64,000 nucleotides of DNA. Source: Symbiodinium natans (lineage: Eukaryota; Sar; Dinophyceae; Suessiales; Symbiodiniaceae). The position numbers were made by a program, and so were the translations under genes. This document shows, one piece after another, positions 13,901 to 20,046 of the stretch. The first letter of the stretch is position 1. Each line of letters starts with the position of its first letter. The DNA is taken from NCBI GenBank assembly GCA_905221605.1, contig CAJNDS010000369.1:726501-790500 (forward strand), read 5' to 3'. The notes beneath the pieces were generated by a model. That model did no database searches, was not told the DNA's origin, and worked only from the letters and a program-made list of their open reading frames with translations.

Positions 13901-16900
13901 CCTAGACCCGGAACCCTGCACCCTGAACCCTAATGTTGACTTCACATTAGGAATTCCCGCTACAATTATAAAATCCAGCTGCCGGAACACAATAATATAG
14001 CCCCCCACAATTATAAAATCAAGCCCGGAATATTTTTTTTGTACGGGCGATGTTTTGTAATGACCTTAAACTTATAATTAAGTTTCAGGGTGTTACTACT
14101 ACCTAATACTAAAACTAATACTACGTCCTACCAGGATTTAGGCGAATATAATTGAGGAGGCCCTGGCCGGAGAGATTGATCAATCAAGGGGGGGGGTTTA
14201 TTAATGCGAAGTCAACATTAAACCCTAAACCATCCTAAACCCTAAACCCCTAAACTCAGAACCCAAAACCCTAAACCCCCTACCTAAACTTACCTAAACC
14301 CGCTGAACCCTAAACCCCAAAAACCTGCACCCTGAACCCCCGAAACCAAAAACCCTTAACTCCTAGCTCTTAACCCTTAACCCTTAACTCTTAACCCTAA
14401 ATAACCCCCTAAATCCCCAAACCCCTAAACCCTGAACCCTAAACCCTTAGACCCTAAACCCTAAACCCTGTACCCTAAACCCCTAGACCCTAAACCCTAG
14501 ACCCCTAAACCCTAAATCCTCAACCCTAAACCCTAAATCCTCAAGCCTAAACCCTAAACCCTTATATAACCCTTAGACCCTAAACCCTAAACCTTAAACC
14601 CTAAACCCTAAACCCTAAACCAGGCTCCGCGTCATGGACATCGACGAGGCCAGGGACATGAGTCGCATCCCACAAGCCTCCGGCTTAGGGTTTAGGGTTT
14701 AGGGTTTAGGGTTTAGGGTGCGACATGCAAGCTTGATGCAAAGAAACGGTAGTTTGGGGTCTTAGGGTGTTGTTGGCGTTTAGGGTTTAGAGTGCAGGGT
14801 GTAGGTGGTTAAGGGCGTATTGGCAGAAGGATTACCTCCACATGGTGGTGCTGCCCACTTCAGACACACCTTGGGGACCAAATGAACCCTAAAATTGGGG
14901 TCATATACCCTATACTACCAAGAAAGGGCGCATGAAGGTATATGAAGGTCCCCATAGGAAAGATTCCCTAAACCCTAAACCCTAAACCCTAAACCCTAAA
15001 CTCTGTCGCGTGGCAGGCCGACTTGCAGCAGCTGTTCGAGATGATCGACATCCACTCGGAGGGAGAGATCGAGGCCAGGAGTTAGGGTTTAGGGTTTAGG
15101 GTTCAGGGTTTAGGGTTTAGGGCGAGTCCGTTTCTACCTTCGGGTAGGCCTTTGAGATAGTTTTATAATTGTCCCTTGCTGGGATCATATTCAGGACTGC
15201 AGACTACAGAGTTAGGTACTCGGGTCGGAGGGGTTCAGGGCTGATCGAAGGCTTCGAATGGTTCAAAGGGTTAAGAGCTTAGGGTTTTAGGGTTCAGGGT
15301 TTGCAGTTTAGGGTTTAGGGTTTAGGGTCGAGGGTCGAGGGTTGAGGGTTTAGGAGAATTGGCAAGGTACTCGTGCAACCTCTTTGGATGGAACACAATC
15401 CTTCGATGTGAATTTCTCGACCACCTTCTCACGCCATCTACATTCGGGAGAGATTGCGTGACATAAGAACTTACATTCGGGTGGGTTTAGGGTTTAGGGT
15501 TTAGGGCTTAGGGCTTAGGGCGTTTAGGAGGACCTTATTCAGGCCGTTTCAATGGGCTAGTCTGGACACAGGTGGCACTCTCGCGTCCAGCCGTTCTCCT
15601 TGAGACCCTAGAACTCAAAACCAACCCAAAGCCCCGAAAATCCGAAACCATAAGCCTATCCCCTATAACATAAATCCCTACTTCTTAACCCGGATTTTTC
15701 AAAGCGGCACAGCCCAAACCTTTCAAACCCCTGAACTCCTCAACACCCCAAAAGCCCTCAACCTCTAAAACCAAGCCCCCGAACCCCTAAAACCTTAACA
15801 CCCCCCAAGCCCCCAAAACCAAAACTCCTAAACCTAAACCCCCCAAGCCCAGACAACCCCTAAACCCCCGAAGCCCCCCCCCCCCCCCCCCCCCAACCCC
15901 CCAAGCCCGAACAAAAGAATCCCTAAAACCCCTAAACTCCCCTAGCGCCCAAAACCATTGACCCCCATCCAAAAAAGAAGCCCTCGCCACCCTAAACCCT
16001 AATTCCACCCTAAACCCTAAACCCTAAACCCTAAACCCTAAACCCTAAACCCTAAACCCTAAACCCTAAGCCCTACACCCTACACCCTAAACCCTAAACC
16101 CTAAACCCTAAACCCTAAACCCTAAACCCTAAACCCTAAACCCTAAACCCTAAACCCTAAACCCTAAACCCTAAACCCTAACCAAGCTCTCCCCAAAGCG
16201 CCCCTAAAGATCCACAGGCCGCAGAATTCATCGCGCCCCTCAGTCGCTGGGTGCACGAGTCGACGACCGCGCCGCGCTTCATCAAGTGACCCCCGGGCTT
16301 AGGGTTTAGGGTTTAGGGTTTAGGGTTTAGGGTTAGGGGAGTCAGGGTTTAGGGTTTCGTGTTTAGGGGTGTCAGGTTTAGGGTTTAGGGTTTCGTGTTT
16401 AGGGTTTGGGGTTTCGGGTTCGGGGTCTTGGATTACCCCTAAACCCTAAACCCTAAACCCTAAACCCTAAACCCTAAACCCTAAACCCTAAACCCTAAAC
16501 CCTAAACCCTAAACGGCCCTAAACCCTAAACCCTAAACCCCAGCTCGTTTTGAAGATTCCGAGCTCTAACAGGTACAACATGCTCCGGACGATTCAGATG
16601 CAGGAGGAGCTGCAAGAAGCGACGCACATGCAGTTCGACCACCTGGCCTCCAGGACAGGGGTTTGGGGTTTAGGGGTTTGGGGTTTGGGGTTTCGGGTTT
16701 AGGGTTTAGGGTTTAGGGTTTAGGGACCCCATTTCCCACGAGAAAGCCTCGACCAGTCTCTTCGCAGTGGCGTCTGGGACACACACACACACAAAGATCG
16801 CCGATTCACAGCCGAGGTTCTTCACCGAGGTTACAACAAACTTACAGCCGCAACAGTCCAAGATCAAAAGGTACAGGCTGCGTCAAAAAATGGGGAGACG

Positions 16901-17701
16901 GGTTTTAACGAAGTTGGAGACAAAGAGCAAGCACACAATCCCCGAAACCATCATCACTATACACCCTGGTAGAGCAAGCAAAATGGATGATTGCCCCCCC
17001 CCCCCCCCGCCGTCACTGTTCCACACCGAACGGAAAGAGAGTGAGGATCGTGGGGGCCGCCGGTGTGGGACATTGAAGGGCAACGTTTTCAAGTGTAAAC
17101 ATAACGAGCCCGGCGGGGGCTGGGGGGGGGGGGGAGGGGGGGGCGCAGCAGGAGTGTGAAACGCACCATCGACACATGTGACCTATGTGCCACAACAGAA
17201 CCATGCAGTGGAAGGTGGCGGGTGTACTCTAGCAACTTGAAAAGCACCGTGCAGCGAAGAGCGCAGTGTTGAACGTCGATGTTTTACTGGGGGATTGGGA
17301 TGGGTGGGGATATGTGGGGATGGTGAGCTGCTCATGAGCTGGTGGCAATAAAAGCGGTTGGCCGCGATGAAAGCGGTTTACCCTAAATGCCTTGAGAGAC
17401 CTCTCTAACCCTTGTTTTGTGGGCACGTGTTAGGTGAAAAGCACTTGTAACAGTATCATGCAAGGCCTGCTGCAAATAAAGGCTGTTGGTTCGGAGAAGA
17501 GCCCTAAACCCCCTGGCCCCTACTCCCCTACAAGTAAACCCGAAAGCGAGCTCCAACTTTGGCAGGATTGACCAGATCGCGCATGTGCTGCACCACGTGG
17601 CTCGAGAGTCCGTGCGGACGGATCATCACTTTGGGTCACTGGCTTCAATCCGACATGCTGGCAACACGGCCCTTTCCCCTCCCAAGGCGTGTGGTATATG
17701 A
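1920..17701 (+). CDS. Voltage-gated cation channel, single domain, with C-terminal EF-hands (20 exons)
   Basis: Span of a gene rebuilt from 20 exons listed separately; they sum to 1,299 nt (432 codons plus stop) with matching phases at every junction. In order the product has S1 (VVLFDAFCTCSDVDARA), S2 (VSDFCLALYTIELGLLLHR), S3 (DWMVILDIVIIFCGYAE), S4 (MLRVLRLARIIR, Arg every third residue), S4-S5 linker, S5, pore loop (FQTVIAGDSWG), S6 (LVFGVLNLIVAVV), then two EF-hands. The Asp in the GDSW filter suggests a Ca2+ or mixed-cation plasma-membrane channel; selectivity is inferred. The EF-hands imply Ca2+ feedback. The 5' end is incomplete: exons before 1920 are probably missing. About 1.3 kb of coding sequence lies in 15.8 kb. 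Donors chosen to keep frame are 7 GT, 11 GC and 1 GA. Confidence 0.88.
2605..2684 (+). CDS. Channel exon 2: S1 segment
   Basis: Encodes SWRSNFMAAVVLFDAFCTC followed by SDVDARA, a hydrophobic S1 helix with the acidic end typical of these channels. The acceptor is one of several AG pairs in the AGAGAGAG run at 2601-2608, so the start could move by a few bases. The end uses a GC donor to keep phase 0 with the next exon. Confidence 0.75.
3039..3062 (+). CDS. Channel exon 3: 24-nt microexon, S1-S2 loop
   Basis: Encodes ETPQWMLT between GCCAAG and a GTGCCC donor. It joins the S1 and S2 exons in phase 0 at both ends, giving ARAETPQWMLTVSDFCLA, which matches the usual spacing of the S1-S2 loop. Confidence 0.7.
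4215..4395 (-). repeat. Variant telomeric array, 8-bp unit AAAACCCT
   Basis: Degenerate CCCTAAAA units with scattered CACCCTAA and CTCAAACC forms, ending in true CCCTAAA just before channel exon 4. Confidence 0.9.
4421..4495 (+). CDS. Channel exon 4: S2 segment
   Basis: Encodes VSDFCLALYTIELGLLLHR and a short tail. The conserved acidic residue of S2 is the Glu of TIEL. A 180-bp array of AAAACCCT/CCCTAAA repeats ends about 25 bp before the acceptor at 4420. The donor GTTGAGGGTTTAGGG runs straight into a TTTAGGG array. The exact donor is uncertain by a few codons. Confidence 0.8.
4496..4616 (+). repeat. TTTAGGG array opening an intron
   Basis: About sixteen units starting at the donor of channel exon 4. 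A palindromic element follows. Confidence 0.95.
4637..4769. mobile_element. Palindromic family A, copy 1
   Basis: Ends in near-inverted GGTTCTTAGTAGGGAATGAG and CTCGTTCCCTACCAAGAGCC. The middle has the family mark CTTTAAGGGAT. No coding capacity: MITE-like. Confidence 0.75.
5334..5401 (+). CDS. Channel exon 5: S3 segment
   Basis: Encodes GRQLLKDWMVILDIVIIFCG and YA plus GA. The Asp of ILD is the conserved S3 acid. The GC donor at 5402 splits a Glu codon that the S4 exon completes, giving GYAENLFAPGDLIASFSML. Confidence 0.88.
5900..5977 (+). CDS. Channel exon 6: S4 voltage sensor
   Basis: Encodes NLFAPGDLIASFSMLRVLRL and ARIIR. Four arginines at every third position mark the voltage sensor. 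The acceptor is CTCAG at 5895-5899. The end is uncertain: a GC donor at 5978 keeps frame, but reading a few codons further (PLAAR) would match the family length better and needs a non-canonical donor. Confidence 0.88.
7306..7363 (+). CDS. Channel exon 7: S4-S5 linker
   Basis: Encodes TRALRELQKLVTMMATCLK after TTCCAG, ending AAG before a GC donor. This is the amphipathic linker that couples the sensor to the pore gate. It joins the next exon as CLKALAWSF. Confidence 0.88.
7826..8008. repeat. AT-rich microsatellite (TATTTA type)
   Basis: About 180 bp of ATATAT, TTTATT and TATTTATA units after an 18-C run (7747-7764). Open frames across it are compositional. Confidence 0.9.
8307..8336 (+). CDS. 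Channel exon 8: 30-nt microexon, start of S5
   Basis: Encodes ALAWSFIFCF after ACGTAG. The GTGGCC donor is preferred because the next exon starts with Val; using the next GC instead would add one residue. A run of 13 C lies about 25 bp upstream of the acceptor. Confidence 0.78.
8590..8670 (+). repeat. Higher-order telomeric array
   Basis: Alternating TTTAGGG, TTTAGGG, TTTGGGG triplets, a 21-bp higher-order unit repeated about four times. Confidence 0.85.
8888..8989 (+). CDS. Channel exon 9: rest of S5 and turret
   Basis: 34 codons: VIMTIWAMLLVEIVHPIMKE then MRDNEVAFQECHRW. The intron on the left ends in a CCCTAAA array 12 bp before the acceptor. The intron on the right begins GTTTAGGG at the splice site itself, so its donor is telomeric sequence. 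Confidence 0.9.
9170..9258. mobile_element. MITE-like family B, copy 1
   Basis: About 89 bp from CTATGTCCCCTTGGGAA to TTCTAAGGGGAGTATAG, imperfect inverted ends, with AAGCCCAAGAGGATAT inside. Confidence 0.75.
9534..9599 (+). CDS. Channel exon 10: pore helix
   Basis: Encodes DCEKCLSATSSVMNSNLLLF plus QT, the pore helix leading into the filter. Acceptor GCGAG, donor GC; phase 0 at both ends. The next exon opens with VIAGDSWG. Confidence 0.88.
9648..9770 (+). repeat. Variant array, 8-bp unit TTTAGGGG, then TTTAGGG
   Basis: About ten TTTAGGGG units passing into TTTGGGG and TTTAGGG. It follows channel exon 10. Confidence 0.9.
10163..10241 (+). CDS. Channel exon 11: selectivity filter
   Basis: Encodes VIAGDSWGDIAVPVIEFSPG then TAIIFV. 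GDSW occupies the place of GEDW in Cav domains, with Asp as the likely filter acid. The GC donor follows GTAG and the telomeric array starts 17 bp later at 10259. Confidence 0.93.
10943..10995 (+). CDS. Channel exon 12: S6 gate helix
   Basis: Encodes GSLLTLVFGVLNLIVAVV (first Gly split). Asn of VLNL is the conserved S6 asparagine. The left intron ends in CCCTAAACCC only a few bases before the acceptor AAG; the right intron has TTTAGGG from about 11010. Confidence 0.93.
11116..11207. mobile_element. MITE-like family B, copy 2
   Basis: CTATATCCCCCTTGGGAAT to GGTTCTAAGGGGAGTGTAG; inside AAACCCAAGAGGATATTAAA. Confidence 0.75.
11411..11508. mobile_element. Palindromic family C, copy 1
   Basis: Arms GTATGCTAACAGTCCTT and AAGGACTACTAGTATAAG, outer GGATGTTGCCCC and GGGGGAACATTCC. 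Confidence 0.7.
11854..11939 (+). CDS. Channel exon 13: post-S6 helix
   Basis: Encodes VDTFAEVRQRDVLNLAEEME then HEIESDKT. It continues S6 as AVVVDTFAEVRQ. The right intron starts with GTTTAGGG at the splice site. Confidence 0.92.
12378..12441 (+). CDS. Channel exon 14: EF-hand 1, first part
   Basis: Encodes KFLQKIFERIDTDGSGRVTL plus E. The Ca2+ loop starts DTDGSGRVTLE and is completed by the first Glu of the next exon (loop position 12). A CCCTAAACC array ends 7 bp before the acceptor GCAG. Confidence 0.93.
13341..13384 (+). CDS. Channel exon 15: EF-hand 1 exit helix
   Basis: Encodes ELVEGARKDPQFQS plus AG. Its first Glu supplies the bidentate ligand of loop 1. Donor GC; AG plus G of the next exon gives Arg. 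Confidence 0.9.
13746..14620 (-). repeat. Degenerate CCCTAAA region closing a channel intron
   Basis: 875 bp of diverged CCCTAAA-type repeats (CCCCTAAA, CCTGAAC, CCCTTAAC) around an AT-rich segment (13933-14219). That segment is bounded by short inverted copies of the TGTTGACTTC / GAAGTCAACA type, so it looks like an inserted palindromic element. The array becomes regular before exon 16. Confidence 0.8.
13932..14220. mobile_element. Palindromic insertion with terminal inverted repeats
   Basis: Left end TAATGTTGACTTC and right end GAAGTCAACATTA are exact inverted repeats (13 bp). The inside is AT-rich and non-coding with near-repeats of ACAATTATAAAATC. It sits inside a telomeric tract. A non-autonomous DNA transposon (MITE) fits. 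Confidence 0.7.
14624..14648 (+). CDS. Channel exon 16: 25-nt microexon between the EF-hands
   Basis: Encodes LRVMDIDE (first base completes Arg). Acceptor CAG lies directly after CCCTAAAC; donor GC. Joined sequence SRLRVMDIDEADLQQLFEMI fits the usual inter-EF linker of this family. Confidence 0.88.
15017..15073 (+). CDS. Channel exon 17: EF-hand 2, first part
   Basis: Encodes ADLQQLFEMIDIHSEGEIE. The loop reads DIHSEGEIE and continues AAE in the next exon. His at loop position 3 and Glu at position 5 are unusual ligands, so this hand may bind Ca2+ weakly. Confidence 0.9.
16009..16182 (-). repeat. CCCTAAA array closing a channel intron
   Basis: About 24 units, almost perfect, ending 35 bp before channel exon 18. 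Confidence 0.95.
16218..16285 (+). CDS. Channel exon 18: EF-hand 2 exit helix
   Basis: Encodes AAEFIAPLSRWVHESTTAPR then FI plus AA. Glu of AAE closes loop 2. Donor GTGACC, with a TTTAGGG array about 12 bp later. Confidence 0.92.
16437..16540 (-). repeat. CCCTAAA array closing a channel intron
   Basis: About 14 units before channel exon 19. The same 287-bp intron (16286-16572) opens with TTTAGGG at 16298, a compact example of inverted ends. Confidence 0.95.
16573..16653 (+). CDS. Channel exon 19: C-terminal helix
   Basis: Encodes YNMLRTIQMQEELQEATHMQ then FDHLAS plus AG. Joined upstream as RFIKYNMLRT. It is followed by GACAGG, so the frame-preserving donor is GA, a type reported in dinoflagellates. 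Confidence 0.9.
16767..17159 (+). other. Intron segment with homopolymers, not coding
   Basis: An open frame crosses this stretch, but it carries runs of C (16995-17008) and G (17125-17141) and a CA repeat, and lies between channel exons 19 and 20. I take it as intron sequence. Confidence 0.7.
17566..17701 (+). CDS. Channel exon 20: probable last exon
   Basis: Begins IDQIAHVLHHVARES after TTGGCAG, in phase with exon 19 (LASRIDQIAHVL), and stays open to TGA at 17699-17701. The first 15 residues fit the helical tail of the family. The rest (VRTDHHFGSLASIRHAG and on) is less typical, and a GT donor near 17611 would end the exon earlier. Confidence 0.7.
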
Positions 17702-19968
17702 ATTGTAGGGCTCAGTGATTGTAGTTCCCGGTCTGCTCGCAGCTGTACTTAGGATTTTTCATCTTGATTCAAATCGTCACCCCATTGATGTTGCCAAACA
17801 AAGGGAGGGTATTTGAAGTGAATGGCAAGCGGCGAAAGGTGTGGCGTCGTTCCTCGCTGCGCCCCGTAACTTCGGGAAAACTTTTGAGAACTTTTGAGAA
17901 TATTCGCGCCCCGAGGCCCCTCAACTCCTATAGGGTTTAGGGTTTAGGGTTTAGGTTTGGGGTTTAGGGTTTAGGGTTTAGGGTCCTAACCCCTAAAACC
18001 CTAAGGCCCCACAACTGTATGCCCAAACGAGCCCTAAGAAATCCTACCGTCCAAACCTCAATGGAGCCGCCGAAGCAATTACTGTTCCCTCCGTAGATCT
18101 TATGTCATACTTGGAAACCAAAGGAACCGTATCATTTGGGAACATCTATACCCTGGGTTCAGGGTTTAGGGTTTAGGATTTAGGGTTTAGGGTTTAAGGT
18201 ATATGAACCATGTTCCTTTGGTTCCCCAGGTATATGGCCGTGCCTCATCGGCCTTGCTAGGGAGTCATCAGTGTGCCCTATAGAGCTTGTAACACCCAGA
18301 TTGAGCTCGAAACTGGTCTGCTAAGGCCAACGGCATCTTCCAAGACACAACCCAGGACCAAAGGGGGTATTGGGGTTTCCTTCTATGTTTAGTATGGCCA
18401 TGGTGGGTTGTATTTATTTGGGGGGGGGGAGGGGGGGGGGGGGCAGGGGAACAGGGCAGTTCTCTAAGCTTAGAAGGTCCTTTAAGGGGGGCGGGGGGTG
18501 GACAGGAGCTCCTCACACCATGTGAATTGGCCATTTCAGTTTCTTGCTTGGCTCTCTTGGGAGCGTACGTCTCCCACGTAAAGGTTGGCATGCTTGTTTA
18601 GGGTTTAGGGTTTAGGGTTTAGCGTTGAGGGTTTAGGGCTTAGGGCTTTGGGCTTAGGGTTTAGGACCTCTTCTTTTATGGCCGGTTGGCCTACGATGGA
18701 TCGCCCCATTGCTTGCAGCCACTCCGGGGTACAAGCCCAAACCCTGAACCCTAAACCTTTAAGGATCCAACAAACACGGAGGCCACTTGGTGCAGCGCAG
18801 GAGTGCGCAACTGAGGTTTAGGGTTTAGGGTTTAGGGTTTAGGGTTTAGGGTGTAGGGTTTAGGGTTTAGGGTTTAGGGTTTAGAGGGTTTAGGATTCGA
18901 GGTTCTGTGCTGGATGCCAGGACCCTCGGCAAGGACCCCCTTCCCGCTGATGCTCGGCAAGCAGGGGAGGCCTACACCCTAAACCCTAAACCCCAAGCTC
19001 GAAACCCTAAACCCTAAACCCTAAACCCTAAACCCTAAACCCTAAACCCTAAACCCTATAAACCCTAAACCTTTCAAGGGAACTCCAAGTTAGAATTGTC
19101 ATTTACAACACAGCAAGGGAGGTATCTGTGTTTCGTTACTACTATTTTGCGTAAGAAGCCCCTTCTTTTGGGTTTAGGGTTTGGGGTTTAGGGTTAAAAA
19201 ACAGAAGATACCAATGCCCATATTGCCCCTATAAGGAAGAATCTTCAAATAAAGATTGTTAATGCTTATATCGCCCTGATAAGGAAGAATCTTAAGATAC
19301 AAGACATTCATACCGATATTGCTCTTGCAAGGAAGAATCTTCGAATAACATGTATTGATACCTATATTGCCCTTACAAGGAAGAATCTTCAAATACACGA
19401 TTCAGGAAGACTCTTGATGTAAAACAATACCTGTATTGCCCTTATAAGGAAGAATCTTTACAGCTCATACCCCCAAGTAGAACAGCAGCCCCTTGAAGGG
19501 AACCCCCAAACATGGCTACTCCTAAGAAGGCGCTTTGCTTTCCTGGGCAACCTAAAAATCTGGCAGGGGTACACAAAAGGAGTCTATATGTCTAGGATGC
19601 CCAGTCTTTCCCTTACTCCCTTTTGGGGGGGCTCTAGGGTCCCCTATCAACCCCTTTAAGCAAAGAAGGGCACCCTTTTTAATCCTAGGTTACTGGGCAA
19701 TCTAGATGTCGTCTTTACAGAATCCTTACATTAGGAATACCCAGCCCGGGCCAACTCCAAACGCCCCAGATCCCAAAAGAACCTCCAAGAACCCCGATGC
19801 TTGGGCCCCGGAACCCCAAACCCTGAAACGGTTTAGGGTTTAGGGTTTAGGGTTTGGGGTTTCGGGTTTAAGGTTTAGGGTTTAGGGTACCCTACACCAC
19901 CATATCATGCCCTCAACCCGAAGCCCTGAAACCCTGAAACCTGAAACCCAAAGCCCCAAAGCCCTATC
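17702..19968. other. Spacer between the channel gene and the second gene
   Basis: Holds telomeric arrays (17935-17983, 18596-18623, 18822-18880, 18971-19068), a G-rich run at 18421-18443, a palindromic element around 18110-18240, and a 60-bp tandem repeat at 19200-19462. Short open pieces such as 18766-18816 could be exons but could not be joined to anything. Confidence 0.5.
19200..19462. repeat. 60-bp tandem repeat, about four copies
   Basis: Each unit contains AAGGAAGAATCTT and ATATTGCCC. A - strand ORF across it is repeat-made and not a gene. Confidence 0.85.
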
Positions 19969-20046
19969 ATGACCGAGGATGAGCCGGCCAACGACCCTGA
20001 GGTGGACGTTCCGCGCTATCCCACCAGAGACTCACGCGTTTCACAG
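19969..20046 (+). CDS. Gene 2 exon 1, candidate start codon
   Basis: 26 codons from ATG: MTEDEPANDPEVDVPRYPTR then DSRVSQ. It ends CACAG before GACCG, a GA donor. No upstream AG gives a clearly better start. The last 20 bases are the first part of a 25-bp sequence repeated at the end of the following intron. Confidence 0.6.

Noticed and set aside
19174-19398. - strand ORF with repeated YLKILP motif
   Set aside because: It only translates a 60-bp tandem repeat.
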